DNA of 64,000 nt from Neospora caninum Liverpool (Eukaryota; Apicomplexa; Conoidasida; Eucoccidiorida; Sarcocystidae), in NCBI RefSeq assembly GCF_000208865.1, contig NC_018398.1, positions 6,409,972 through 6,473,971 of the forward strand, given 5' to 3'. The notes under the pieces were generated by a model, which was not told where the DNA came from, ran no database searches, and was given only the letters and a program-made list of their open reading frames with translations. This document shows positions 36,101 to 49,208 of this stretch, piece after piece (the stretch's first letter is position 1; every line of letters starts with the position of its first letter). Both the position numbers and the translations under genes were made by a program.

Positions 36101-37365
36101 TTTTCACAGCTCGCTCTGGTTCAGCGTTGCCAGTCAAATCTCGAGGTGAGCAGACACTCCAAACGGCTCTCAGTTATGTCGCCTGGGAAAGGAGCTGAAA
36201 AATACGGGAAGGTGCGCTGAAAGGCCTCGCAGTCCACGACTTCCTTCACTGTACCAATGAGTTCGAATGGTGGTGGAAATTGTTTTTAGGGGCTCTGCGT
36301 GCGTCGCTCGTGGCTGGACGTCCTGGCGGGAATGCCATGGAAGGTGAGAAGCAAAGAACAAGAGGAGGGGAAGGGAACCAGGGCGATGCAGCAATAAGCG
36401 GCTTTTTAGGCACCGCACTGCTCATTGTTTGTGCCTGTGTTGCTCGAGTCTCTCCCGCCTGGACGGTCCTTCGACCGTCTTTTGTGTCGCCCCTTCCTGC
36501 TACTGACAGTGTCCATTCATTGTCCACTGTCAGCCCTGCTCCGTCGTGTCGGGAGGCTGTATACTCAGCCAGAGGCGCAGTGACGAGCAAGAAGCAAGAA
36601 GCACATCCGCGACAGATGGCATTCGTACGCGCACGTGTAGTGCCGGGCACCGCAGAATGGCGAAGTTGTCGTGGGGGGCAACGAGGGTTGCATCTTAGCT
36701 GGAGAGTTTGTGAAACACGATGATGAGTCGAACTTTGAGTGCGGCGTCTAGTTTCTCTGAGTGTGTATCGCCGTGTCCTGTTTTGGCGCCGTTTGTTGTT
36801 GTAGACCTTCTTCCTGCAGTTCGCGGTCTCTCTCACCTTCCTCATTATCAACAGTTTGGTGAGTTGCTGGTTCCTGTAGAGAACGGGAGAAATGCAGATT
36901 TGTACCGGTTCACATGATTTTGAGTCGTGCTTCTGTCAACGTACTCGAGAGAGGAAAGTTAGGGGTAGAGGCATGTGCCATGTGAATGTTCATGTGCCTG
37001 TCCATTGCACCGACGTCGCCTGCCTGTCCGTGTAACACCCTTTCTATTGCGCGTTTATGTCTTTATTTTTGCGTCTCCACTTACGTATGCATCCGTGAAG
37101 GCATGCATACACAGCCGTGCATGCATTCGTATATGTAGGTAAAAGTATGGTATGCACGTGCGTGTAAGATGTAGTGCACGATAGTGATCTGACAACGGAG
37201 AGAGGTGAATCCGTGCAGGGCATTCTTTGCTTATATACGAGATAGGTAGACTGCATAGGCCTTATCTGGGTGCTCTTGTCGTTCCAGATGGCGGCAACTC
37301 TGCACGAGAACGAGGTGAAGAGGAAGGTGAGAGAGGCGAATGACGAAGAAGGCGATGACTTTTGA
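30190..37365 (+). CDS. Mitochondrial carrier-like membrane protein, 10 exons
   Basis: Exons 30190-30294, 31279-31515, 31975-32045, 32676-32758, 33374-33846, 34545-35165, 35999-36145, 36290-36343, 36805-36858, 37288-37365; about 640 aa, phases all match. Two degenerate carrier repeats are visible: YPLYTIQSR, then VYAKEGFLGLFRGIVPAT, and later YPLLTVATR, then YAADGVAGFYGGLLPFLL. The canonical acidic residue of PX[DE]XX[KR] is missing in both, as in outer-membrane carrier relatives (MTCH1/2, SLC25A46), so transport is doubtful and a role in mitochondrial membrane organisation is likelier. Further hydrophobic helices occur in exons 4, 5, 7 and 9. Large polar inserts lie after residue 150 and in exon 6. 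The frame of exon 6 stays open to 35798, so a longer form using CAG|GTTGAA at 35741 (phase 0 as well) is possible. The tail is charged (NDEEGDDF). First and last exons are the least certain. Confidence 0.78.
30880..31013. repeat. TG/CA- and GCATGC-rich low-complexity tract (intron 1 of carrier gene)
   Basis: Alternating purine-pyrimidine sequence with GCATGC and ACATGTGTG words. Similar tracts occur at about 31560-31790 (intron 2), with GTGCATGCATT, and at 37085-37165 (last intron), again with GTGCATGCATT. GCATGC is a recognised apicomplexan promoter/AP2-type word, but here it sits in introns and is probably simple sequence. Confidence 0.6.
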
Positions 37366-38512
37366 TGGTCGAGTCCTTTCGGATATGCGGTTTTCTTCGT
37401 TGCCCTCCGTTCCGCAATGTGCCCACTTCTTTTGCTTTTCCGTATTTCATCGGTTTTGCGCCCAGTCGCTCCTCTCCAGTCTCGATTGTGCCCGGTTCAT
37501 CTCGTCTCATGCAAAACACAGTGCTTCACCTTCCTTCCATGGCGTGCTTCGCATGGGGAACACCAATGGAGAGTAGAAGAACAGATTTGTCGCCCTCTTG
37601 CTTCCATCTCCTTTGTTCTCTCTCGCTTGCTCTGTCTCCCGGTTGGGTTCCCGCTATTCTTCTGTCTTTCCTTTTTCCCTACCTTGGGATTCTCCTGGAA
37701 TCAGCACCTTAAGGAGTGCGGCGGGATGTTCCAGTTTGTGAACTCTCTCTGGGCACTTCTTGTGAGAGACCGCGACTCTCTTTACGGGATGGAGCTCCTG
37801 CAGAACAGAGAACTACCTCTTTCTTCCCGTCTTTTCCTCTTTCCGTTAGTCGTTCTCTGCTGCCAGGATTTGCGGGTCAGGGTTGCGGTATTTGCTGTGG
37901 TGTATCGCAGTATATGGACTGGCCGTGTATCGGCCCGTGGCACGCATTTTTCCTGACGGGCTCTTTGTTTCAAAGAACTGGGAACTTCCACAGTTGGCTA
38001 CGTAGCTATTGCTAGACTTCGAAGCTCAAGGGTGCTGGTGGTCTCCCTCAGCGTCGCCAATGAGCACACGCTTTTTTAGAAAAAGCGAGAGCGGGCAAGG
38101 CAAGGGTACAAGCAAAACATAGCAGCGTTCAGAGCAGAAGACGAAGCGGAAAATGCGGGCAATACATCAGGAGAGGGACAGCGAGGATAAACCCAACAAC
38201 TGAGGAGTTACGAGCTGAAGCGCCAAAGTGTCGTCAACGCACCCGCTCGTTTTGTGACCTGCACGCTTTTCGGTTTCTCCTCTGGAAGGCCGCTGTCCAC
38301 GAAACTGCGGCGAGAGGATTGGGTACGTTTCAATCCCAGACCATACACAGGCATCTTTACGATTCTGACTGAACGATGTGTACCCTTTTGACCCAAGAAG
38401 TGTCGATTTCGCATGTCACGCAGAACAGGGTTTACACGCAGCAACAACACAAATGCGACACTCAAAGCTTGCCTTGCACACGAAAAACACGGGCGCGGCC
38501 GTCTCACGAATA

Positions 38513-38545
<33 letters not shown>

Positions 38546-39937
38546 CATATAGTGAATAGTTACGTGCATCCGCGCGTAGTTTCGTACAGGGTTTTCCTTC
38601 GCGTCATATCATGAGACGAACAGAGTTTCCCACTTTGAGGTTCTGCGCCAGTCCCAGGTTCACCTTCGAGCGGGGATCTTAGCGTGAACAGCGCGCGCTC
38701 GAGTCTCCGGGGATAATTCACGCCACGAGGGGTGGCGACTGTGTGTGGCACTCCACTGTAAAGACACAGCGTATGAAATCAGAGTGCACTGGTTATACTC
38801 ACAGTACAGTATGCCTCTCTCTGTCAAGGGGACGCTTGGGACCGCCTCTGCGCGCACTGACTGGGGCTCTTAATGCCACGCCCCGGCGAAGGCGTAAGAA
38901 CGACAGACCTCCAGTGGCCTGTGCTGATATTGATTCACCTGCTCTCCCTTCGAAGTCGATTGTGCGGTTTTTCTTTCTCTTCATGATCACGGCGTCCTCA
39001 CAACGTGCACAACGCTACAGTCGAGCAACGGGCCGAGATGAGGGCCTCTCCGTGGGTCAGTTTCGTGTTGCAAGTGACAAGAGAGGGACTTCCCAGTTGA
39101 CTTCCGAATAGTGGAACGGCAGGCTGTGCTGTCATCCGCCCGTTCCCGTTGCATTGTTCCGACCTCAGGCGACTTCATGCAGTCTCTGCTAGTTAACTAC
39201 AAGCAAGCGGCTATATGTTTAGGAACTGGGAGAGGAAGTCCGCAACAAGGCGATCGTGCTTCAGTGAAGGCGGAAGCGTCTCGGAATCGTGGAGAACTTG
39301 CTGAGGCTGCGGTGTCCCCACCTAGCCTCCAGATAGAACACAGCTGAACGGTGGTTTTTTTCGATTCTTGCGCGTCAACGCTCCGTGGGTGAATTAACAA
39401 GACACATTGAATGACGAGACCTTGAACAAAAGAGAACCGTGTGTTGCCGCCACAGCCGACTGCGACTCGAATTAGGAATGCACGCTCATACGCAAATGTG
39501 CAAATGTACGCATGCTTTCATATGCCTGCGTATGTTGAAGGGAAACATTAACAAGATCTTCACAGTTTCCGTCTTCGGAATACTGGCGCCAGGCCAAGTG
39601 CGGTCTTCTTCCATCTACAGAATACCAGGAAAACGCTTCGATTGAAGAAAGGACACCGAGGCAACAGCGAAGGAACGAGGAAATCTTCCAATCTACCAAA
39701 CACTCTCCGATATCCAGTCACCTTCCTTTATCTTGTCTACACAAGTGTGGTAAGTATAGATATCCAAGCAGCAGGTATCAGGCCTCTTGCGTCACCTGAA
39801 TGCGCATTTATGAACGCATGTGTGTGCGCACTCAAGTGCAAACTGAGCTTTGTAAGGAAAAACGTTTACTCGAATACAAAAGAGATGCCTACGGAAAGCT
39901 ATAAGACTTTGCACCAGTTCAGCCAAAGCAAAAAACC
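37366..39937. other. Convergent intergenic region
   Basis: 3' flanks of the carrier-type gene (+) and the nucleoporin gene (-). The minus-strand frame 38208-38507 and the plus-strand frame 37417-37956 show no recognisable domain and I could not attach them to either gene. A (TA)n tract is at 38515-38543. If the donor-like AAG|GTGAGA at 37327 is used, the carrier gene would have an extra 3' exon here. Confidence 0.5.
38515..38543. repeat. (AT)n microsatellite
   Basis: About 14.5 uninterrupted AT units in the convergent region between the carrier-type and nucleoporin genes. Confidence 0.95.
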
Positions 39938-42900
39938 CTAGAAAACTAGTGGAGCGCATTCGGAGCCTGTGTATTGCCGCAAAAACTCGTTCAGAGTAGC
40001 ACGAGTCCTCGAAAGCCGAGGCGAAGCTGAAGGCGGCAGAGCCATGCACACCTCATGCACCTGAATCAGGAGCTTGTGGGAGATAAGAGAATGCAGCTGA
40101 GAAAGGACAGAAAAAGAGCACAAAAAAGCCACAGGAGCTGGAAAGTCCAAGGGAAAGTACGGAGCTGCGCTCGGCCCTATTGAAGTTCAAATGACACCGC
40201 ATATTACAGAAAATGAGAAATACTTGCTGAGCTTCAGCATGTATCCGAAACACGAAAGTGAGACGGAAGATACATAGTAGCAGAAACCGAGACACAGCCG
40301 TGCAAACGCGCTGAGATAGCGGAAAGGAGGTGAGCTATACTACGGGCGTGTCGACTGAACATTTTGGAATTGTAGAGCACAGAGCATTACGCATAATAAT
40401 GGCTATCGCTGTTGTGTAGTTGACACTATAGGCAATGACACACTCCAACTGTACGCGACACTTCATCCGGTTAAGTTGAACAACGCAGTTTTCGGTACTG
40501 GTACAGCGTGGCTCCTCATGGTACGTGCTTTGAGACGGTCACGATGTTGATCTGCACTCCCACTCGTGTTCACGTCTCCTATTTGTGCTCAACACTTGAA
40601 TGGAGACACCGTTCCACACAGTCATCAGTAAAAAGCATCTACAACGCTACATATATTCCCAGTTCCATTCTTTCTCTATCCCACGTAGACATCTCTCTCT
40701 CAATTAAATAAAGTCGCTAGACGACAGTTTTGGAAACGGCAAATGGAATGCACTGTGGATGTATTACGTGTATCACGGCGTATCACGTAATCGCCGTCGA
40801 GCATACACACACCTATAAACGCCACAAAGGACCAGAATGTGAGCAGGAAGAGAGGAGTACGAAAAGAATGGCAGGAGACCTACCGGCTCTCCCCTCTCGG
40901 CCAGGCGAAGAAGCAGGTAGGCGAGACAATCAACTAAGCGAGCGATGCCGGGGGAGCTCGCCATACGAAGTCTCCCCTCAGCCCATGGAGCGGCCGAAAG
41001 GGACGGAAGGGAGAGTAACCTGAGCAGTAACCACACAAAACGGTCGCACCGCCGCAAGGAAGGGCTTTGAACTGGACTGTACGAGTGGTACAGGTCTAAA
41101 GGTTTGGGCGAAAGGGACATTCTAATGACATCCATCGGGAGAACTCAGACTGAAGTTGCATCCGGTGAAGAAGATCCAAGAATGAAAGCTTCGTGCCAGA
41201 AAAAAAAGGTTAAGAGCATGAAAGCAGGGAGTGCACACGGAAACGCACAAAAGAATACAGCCACGGAGAAAACAAGGATGAGGCAGAACATGACGGGGAG
41301 GGCACAATTACGGACATGTGGAAGCGGAACCTGCACGTGACGGTAAAGCGAAACGTTTCATGAGAGTCCGAGAGACATAAGGTAGCGAAACTGAAATATC
41401 ACAGAGACTCCCGCGTTCATGGTCTGTTCCCTCTTCTTTCCTCAGCTATACGAGAAGACATTTTGTTTTTGTTCTCCCAGACGGAGAGGCTTACGGCTCG
41501 GCGGATCGGTTGAGCTCGGTGAACAGCGCGAGGGCAGAATGGAATTCGCTTTGGCGTGTGCGCCACAGAATCTGCGCCTGCAGCCACGACACGTTAAGCT
41601 CCCGTGCTTCCCTCGACGACAGGCAGCACTGCAAAATAGAGACACAAACGTACGAGCACGTCGTTTTGGTGTCTCCCCGTGTTTTCACGGCACCCAATCG
41701 AACAAAATTCTGAATCTGTCTCTTGCGCACTGCCTCTCTGTATGTGGTCAGCGACCCTCAAACTGATAATAATTAGGGACAAGCTTCCTGAGAAAAGCAA
41801 ATGAACAACAACAAAGTCCTGCCTCCAGTGTACCTACACCATTCGAGATTGCTTCGACAAGATGCGCACCCCAATGTCGCGCGCAAACACAGGCACCGTC
41901 ATTCACAGGGGGAGCTCCGTAGCATGCGGTAGTGGAAAGCTGATGTTGCCCAGCAAAGTGCTTGAAGCATCTACTAGCAGATACAAGCCTAAGGTGTTGA
42001 CTGTTCACCGATGAAGAACACTCACGATGACAGCTGTTCCAGCGGCGTCTTCCCTCTCAACGCAAGGCACGCTTCCCCACACGGAAGGCGGCCTGTCCTC
42101 CATTTCGTTGGGTTCTCGTCTACTCTTTTTCGCGGACTGTGGACGCCGCGTTCTTACCTGCAAAAGCGGGTACGCTGCCACGAAGAATTTCGCTTTCCGA
42201 CGCTCCGCCTCGTCCGGTGGGCAGTCAAAGTTGGAGAACACATCGCCGTCAAACGCCTCGGAGAGGATCTCTGGTGGGACCGTTCACATACTCAAAGAAA
42301 AAGGTTGCAATATTTACGAATAACTCTTTGTACACACTTCCCACACGCACAGGTACGCCCACGCTTTGACTGCACAAAATGTGCGGAGAAAGGGCATTAC
42401 GCCTCAGGCTCCAAATTCGTCCTCCGCTACACCCTCAACTATCCTTCGAGACGCTCCAGTAGTCCAGCAGAATCAGCAGAAGCTTCGAACACTCTGGACT
42501 TGGTCATGTTGAAGCACTTCACCCTCTCGAATCTCTTCCTGTCGTTGGGTGACCGCACGTTATCGGGAAAGGGAGAGAAAACGGAACAGCCGCCAGAACG
42601 GCTTCAAACTGCGAATGTTAGGTCGTGTTGATACGAACGCGGATGCGCTCTCTTCATTTGCCTGGTCGCGCGTACCTAGACAAGAGTGGAAGTCGCGAAG
42701 AAGCCACGCAGCGGTGAAAGCCTCAACTAAAGCCCGTCGGCGTCTGCCATCGTCTCTGATCTCTGCGTAAAGGCAAAGGAGAAGTCTGTGGTTCTTTTTT
42801 TCCACACTCAAGTTGGCGACCTCGGAGAGCTCGTGGCCAGGTCGTTGTGGTCCACTCTCCGGAGGTGACAATGTCGAGCTTCTCAGCACGCGATCGAGAA

Positions 42901-45900
42901 GACCTGGGTGGATTGCATCTCCGTCAGCCGAGAGGGAGCCCAAAACAGCTGGCGAGGAGACAACTGCAAAGTGGCGGGCCACGAGGGAGCGACTCAGGGT
43001 ACACCATTGAGACGCTGGCACAACCTGCGGCAAAGAGTAGCAAAAAAAGAAGCAACCAGCAAATGCGAACGGCGGCGGGAAATACGACCGCGGGAGGAAG
43101 AGAGTAAGAAGCAACACAAGGAAAACGGGAAGTCCCAAGGAGGGAGGGGAGGGCAACGATGGGGGACGCGCAGGGTGGGGAGATAGCGGAACAGTGAGGA
43201 TGCGTTTGCAATTTTGTGGTCGACAAAAGTATTCTCGTAACCAGCCTTCACCCACTGGTTTGGGACACCATTTTGCAAATGCTTTTTGTTTCATTTTTTA
43301 GAGTCGACGCAGCTCTACGCCTGGATTTTTTCTCGTCTCTCTCTCTCACTGTCATGATCATGATCTTCGCCAAAACACTGCTGCCTTCCAAGCCCTTCTC
43401 AACAAGCCGGGCAAAGCTCGACGTGTCTTCTCGCTGACGATCTTGCCTTGGTACAGAGTTATCGGAATAACCAAACTTGGCGACAGACGGATCGAGTTGT
43501 TTCAACAGCGGATGGCGACCAACACCGCACGCACGTAGGATGAGGAGAAGAAGAAGCGAAGACCGTTTGAAGAGGCATGCATTGTCCATGAGCCAAGTCA
43601 CGGCTTCAAAGCAACAGCCGCATGCGGCGAGCATTCTCGGATATCCCACATTGACATGAACGCGATCTCCGTTCGACACACAGTCATCCGTCGCCGAGCT
43701 GTCGAAGTACGCTGCCCCGCGCCGTCGAAACTTTTCTGCCAATTGCTGGAGAGAAGTGGAGAGAGCCGACTGAGGGTCCAGGGCGTGAGTGGATGAAAGC
43801 ACTGCCATCTGGAGCTTGTAGTGAAGAAAATCCTCCTGTGAAAAACGCTGAAGGACACACACAACGAAGACGGAAACACGAGTAACAGACAGGAAGAAAA
43901 GATGGCGAAAGCAGGAAGGGAGACTGAAGAGAGACAGAAATATGAGCAATAGATTGAAAGGTTGGCTGAAGCAGGAAGCGGGAGAACACGCGTTAACGAG
44001 AAAGAGACTAGTGAACGGGGGCCTGAGAGGTAGGCCACGGCATCACGCCATGCAGCTTCGTGACGGTAAAGAGGCATCATGGCGCAGGCGGCAAGTCCCT
44101 CTCACGGGCGAATGCTTGTGGTGGCTGTCTTGCACGGTGCAGTGTTCCGCCTCAGATCTCTGGCGAATCCGCGAGTCGCATGGGAAAGTAATGGGAGAAA
44201 AGCAAAAGGCGTGCACAAACGGAGGACTGAGGCTGGGCACGATAGACAGAGCTACGACAAAAACGCCGCACGCGAGACAGGCGGGAAGCCGAGGAGGTGG
44301 AATAACGCAGAAAAACTCGAGAGGAAAAAAAGACTGACCCGCAAGGAAATGGCGGCATTGACTGGGGGCCACATGGTGGGATTGATCAGAGACAGGAGAA
44401 GAGGCAGGTAAGGATCCTTGGCCCGACGGGTATGTTTTTGCGTTGTCCTGTTGGTTTCTCCGATTGCTACATTCTCAGGTGGATACAGAAGAAGCAACCG
44501 CCCAAGGATGACTGACAGGGACGGAGGTCGCAAGGAAGCTGCAGAGGGGAGGGCGGCGAGCATTTCCGCCACATTTTCTGATCAAAAAGAGAAATCAAGA
44601 AGCAGAGCAAGCACAATCCAGGAATGGAGCTGCTTCAACTTCTCCTCTCCGCCCCAGGAATGATGCACAAAACGCCACGCCAAAGGAATCCCTCCCACGG
44701 TTTTGGCGTCTACGGCTTTTGCGGCAAGAACCCTGGAGAGCACCCAGATATTCTCGCTTATTCTGCCAGTCACGCTTCTGCTTTATCTGGTCACCCTTTC
44801 ACACCATGCGCGAAAACAAAAGACGAGGCACGGCATGTACAACGGCGGGTCGTGGAAACGGCAGCGGGGTTTCTGTTTGGCATTAGAGCTTGGACACACG
44901 AACGGTGGTTCAGAAAGAAAAGCACACCTTTTCCATTTCTCCCGCGATTGTTGCGTATGGTCAAAGCTACACAAGAAGCAGAAAAAGGGGAATGTGTGGA
45001 CGGGAACAGAAGGGACGCTTTGCGCTCGGCCAAACCCACTTCCCGGAACGGTTTGTCTCCAAGACCGAACTCACTCCGTTCCTCTTCATTGACCGCGACA
45101 TCCGGCAGGTTGCGTCTGTTGGCTTCGACGGATGAAGATAGAACAAGAGAGAGGAGATGGCGACAGACGAAAGGCAACAGAGGTGGTTGAGGAGGCAGGG
45201 AACCTCCGCGATCGCTTGGCGCGTTGCTTTCCTTTCCCGCCTCCCTCTGACACTCGGAGTCTGCCGGTTCCAACGCGGCAGCCTGTAGTGCCTCGCACGC
45301 CTGTCGGAACGTGCACCCTCCAGGAGGCAAGAAATCTCCCGCGCCAAGGGCGATGAGGCACTGAACAATGGACAAGAGAGCGACAAGAGAACAACTAGGC
45401 ATACCACGAACAGAGGAGAAAATTCGCTTCATACGCGAGCTGCCGAGAGCCTCGGAAACTGTGTGGACCTAACCTCAGTCTCGGTTCCATTGAAATGGGA
45501 CTCTTCCTTGCGAGGTCTCCGTGTGTGTGTGTGTTCCCCAGGAGTATATCTTTCGAGCAATCACTACGCATACATTTGCGATAGGTCGGCGGGACATGAC
45601 ACGAGCACATTGGAAAGTCAACATCCACGATGCTGCACAGCAAATGCGACATCACCCGGAGAGGCAACAGTCTCGCGATCTGATTGTCGATTGAATACAG
45701 AGACTCTTCCTCGGTTCGCGAATGTTTGCTGTCGGGGGAATCGTACTTTAAGGTCGCCTGTGCGGAAGGCATAGTAAACTGCGCGCCACCAAAGTGCATC
45801 CCTTCCATCTTCCGCCGACTCTCCGTCACCAGTTTCTCGATGCCATGCTAGCCGGTCCTCCTCTAACTCCTCTGTAGCAACAGAAATCCAGAATTCCGAC

Positions 45901-47351
45901 ACTTCACGTGCTCCCGGACACCAACAGGCATCTTCAGTTCCCCATTCTCTCCACCACCTGGTAGCGTTGCTCGAGCATCCGGTTTTATCCAGCTGTTCAC
46001 GGCGATCCTGTTCAAGCGCCGCAAGGGAGTTTCCCGCCAGAGCTCGAAGAAAGCCGCCACTAGTGGTGTCGTCTGCGCGCTTCTCCGGACCGAAAGAGCA
46101 GTCTGTTGTTCCGTCACGAGCCGCCCGCTCTCCGGGCGCGTGGATGAGAAGACGGCAACAGCCCATAATCTGCCGGAAAAGAGCAGCGAAGTGTTGACGT
46201 TGTCGGCGAGAGAAAAAGTGACAACTTCCCTCAGGCACTTGACACAGACTAGAGACGGGTAGAGACTCCCCGGTTGACAGTTGAAGCTGAAGCTGCTCTG
46301 CCTCGGATTCGATCGAAATCGAACTGCATTGATTTCCTTCTAGCATGGCCACTCCGGCTGACACGACTGTGCCCGGCAACTGAAGAAGAACGTGGAGAGG
46401 CAATTTTGTGTCCCTGGGGCTACCGACAGGGAATTGCCTGTGCTGGAGAACCGAGAGAAACTTTATCAGACGGTACTCTGGAGCAGTCAGGACGGGGTTT
46501 TGGAGAAGAGGAGGTATCCTTTTGAGAGGAAGCGCTGATAGGTCTCCATTTGTGAGTGTCCCCCTACAAGTACGTGCGCCGGCCTCTCCTAGAGCTTCGT
46601 CGATGTGCAGAGGCGGGATACGTCGCAGCTCCCGGAGCAAGTCTTCTCTCTCAAGATGCCACTGTCGTGCATCTTTGTCAAAACGCAGCGATGCAGTGAG
46701 TTGCAGAGAGTGCCGCACAGCTGCTGTATCAAGAAAAGAACTGAGATTGGGGTATACTTCCTGCACATCTCCGTGACGCGATAAATTCACGGGGTAATCT
46801 CCGCTCAAACCTGCCACCGGTACAAAGGATGCATGAAAAGGATCTGTTACTGACGATGAGCGTGGATGCGAAGAACCTGAAGATTGTGAAGAAGCGACAT
46901 TCCCAAACGGGTCATGCAGTCCGTGGGAGAGCCGGGCATGGAATATCCTCTCATACCTATGTATCACTCCTGCCACATCTGGCCTGGTATGGCGAGAGTG
47001 CGACGATGAAGCGGTAGATCCATAAGCTGCTGGTAACGTAATCTGTGTCTTTTGCCTGCTTATGTGTGGTAGACGCTGCGGATGACGTTCAGCCGGATCC
47101 TCATACACCCGTAAGCCCGTGGCACGGGGAGATACACCTCCGCCGGATGCCGTGGATGTTCGCACGGCACTTTTGAGGGAATCCGCTTCATTATGGAGAA
47201 AGGAAAGAATAGGCAGAGAGGAATTGTTTCTGAAGCAGCATACTCCAGCATTTCGCGCCGATAGAGATGCTAAGTCTGTTGTGGGGGGGGGCGGTACTGT
47301 TGGTGTGACCAGAGTAAATGGAGGGGATACTGCGACAGGGGTCGACATCAT
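39938..47351 (-). CDS. NUP93: Nup93/Nic96-family scaffold nucleoporin, about 10 exons
   Basis: Exons: 47351-45747, 45360-45075, 44577-44471 (tentative), 43835-43350, 43024-42676, 42538-42453 (tentative), 42270-42158, 41628-41495, 41019-40884, 40060-39938; about 1,140 aa against about 820 in animals. The family trail runs in order: WWRAVYYAFRTGDLK ending exon 1, CLIALGAGDF, EDFLHYKLQMAV, LSTSLQQLAEKF, YPRMLAACGCCFEAVTWLM, RFERVKCFNMTKSRVFEA, LLE-ILSEAFDGDVFSNF, QSEFHSALALFTELN and a short helical tail. This matches the alpha-solenoid of Nup93/Nic96, the inner-ring scaffold linking the pore channel to the Nup155/Nup205 layer. Residues 1 to about 190 are Ser/Pro-rich and disordered. Exon 5 ends in phase 1 while exon 6 needs phase 2, so a micro-exon is missing or a base is wrong there. 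The gene shares a divergent promoter region with the first LEA gene. Confidence 0.85.
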
Positions 47352-49208
47352 TCAATTCAGAAAAGTTAGTGAAAAGCAACGAAAATATAGCGAACAAATT
47401 GCGCGAAGCAAACAAACTCCAGAGCAACGTGCTTCGTCTTGTGCCAACACAACAGCAGCTCAGCAGATTTTCCGCTCCAAAAATGGGGACCGATTTTTCG
47501 ACGACGACGAGTAGGACGCAAAACAGTAAAACTGTCGCACTGTCGCGCACTTGAAACCTGTGCACAAACTCAAACGACAAAAGGTGTGTTTTCGATCTTC
47601 AAGTAACAAAACATCGATTGGCAGTGGGCCAAGCCAGATTCTCACAATGTCTTCTTTCCTTCCATCCCGTGAGTGGGACGATGGGCGGCAACAGTGGCCC
47701 CTGGGAAACAAATGCGAGAACGTGTTTCTGAAGCACATCCCCACTGACGAACAGACTTACAAAGCAAGCACAGGATACTGGGAAATCGTATATCGAGGCC
47801 AAGCAGACAGACGCACACGCCTCTGCAGAGATGGTTTTTTAGGCGACGGAACGGGTCCTGCCGAGTCGCTCAGCTGGTCGTCTCTCTCTCCGAGCCGGTG
47901 ACCCCACTGGGATGTGAGCGACCGACGGGAACGTGGCAATCGTTGTGGCTCTTAAGAGAGATGAGCACTTCCTCCCAGCTCTTATGATTAATTAACTTAT
48001 CCGATTCATCGCTGGCATGCCGCGTCAAGACCGCACAGTGTGAATTCAGTCTCGGAGCAGCAGCCTTCAGCAGTTCGACTTCGGCGCGGGTGGCGAGCGC
48101 CGACACTCCTCTAACAGGCCAAGCAGTCCCCCGACAGCAGACTCGGGCAAAGTAACAGTACGGCGAGACAGTGCGGAAGCCTAAGAACCGGAAACAGCCG
48201 AAGCTCCCTAAATATCCAGTCTTTTAAAGGCCCGTCCTCCGAATGATGGTGATAAAGGACAGTTGAAAACAAACAGCGGCACAGAACAGTCATCACTACT
48301 GTTGAGTAAAGCTGCCTTTTTCCGTGCGCCTGATCCGAGTTGGCAGTACAAATGCCGTCCACATTGAAAAAGGTTCCTCTGGTTGCAATGCATCGTACTT
48401 TGAATTCCCAGTGTTCGCTTAACTATTATATCCGCATGAACAGCCAAAAAAGCGAGGCATTTTGATATAGGGTACATCAAGACGGTTCAAGGTGTACCAG
48501 CAGCAGACGCAGAATCTACCCGCGCACTAGCAACAACGGCAGTCTAGACGAGACGCCTTGCAAACACAAATTGAACACTACTCATACCGATACAAGTGGA
48601 GTTCTAGCATCGAATGCAGTATCAGTAGCCTCTGGCAAAGCCGTGACTACCCTAATCGTCCTAAAAGTTTCCCACAGCAAATCGTGCCTTCGGAAAACGT
48701 ACCTTCCTCATTCACCATCAATTGACCTGTTAGTACTCGCATTTGGGCTGCTCGGTCAACACAGGCTTTTTTCATGTTTTTTTGTTTTGGATCCCCCTAC
48801 GTGTTTGGTTGCCCTAGTGCCACCTGAGATCCAGTGGAATCCTCGATAAAACACGATCCATGGAGGCTCATCCTGACAGGAGGCTTCGGGCAGCGAATAG
48901 ATATCTAAAAGGGTGTGCCAAAATGCGCCTCGCAACATCCTCCAGCCGAACTCTATCCAGCTTGTTGCCTCGACCGCATGCTGCGGATCGCCTTACTAGT
49001 CGCCGAGTTTGCTCGTATGAAACGAACATCAGGGGCTGCCCGGCTCGCAGGCAGCTGATGGCGACAGCAGTCCGGCGAACAGGAATCTAAGCCAGAGAGT
49101 GACCACTAGTTTTTTTTTAGTTGTACGTTTCTCTATGCAGGTTGCTGTGTCGTCTTTTGTACATTGCACTTCAACGACTTCTGTCGACGTCTTTTAATAG
49201 TAGTGACA
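47352..49208. other. Divergent intergenic region (nucleoporin / LEA)
   Basis: Upstream region shared by the nucleoporin (-) and the first LEA gene (+). No coding sequence is supported. A TTTTTTTTAG tract followed by TATGCAG just before the LEA gene (49105-49141) looks like an acceptor and could end a leader intron. Confidence 0.45.

Noticed and set aside
38208..38507. Minus-strand frame thought to be the last nucleoporin exon
   Set aside because: The exon 40060-39938 already gives a phase-matched, family-like C-terminus with a stop.
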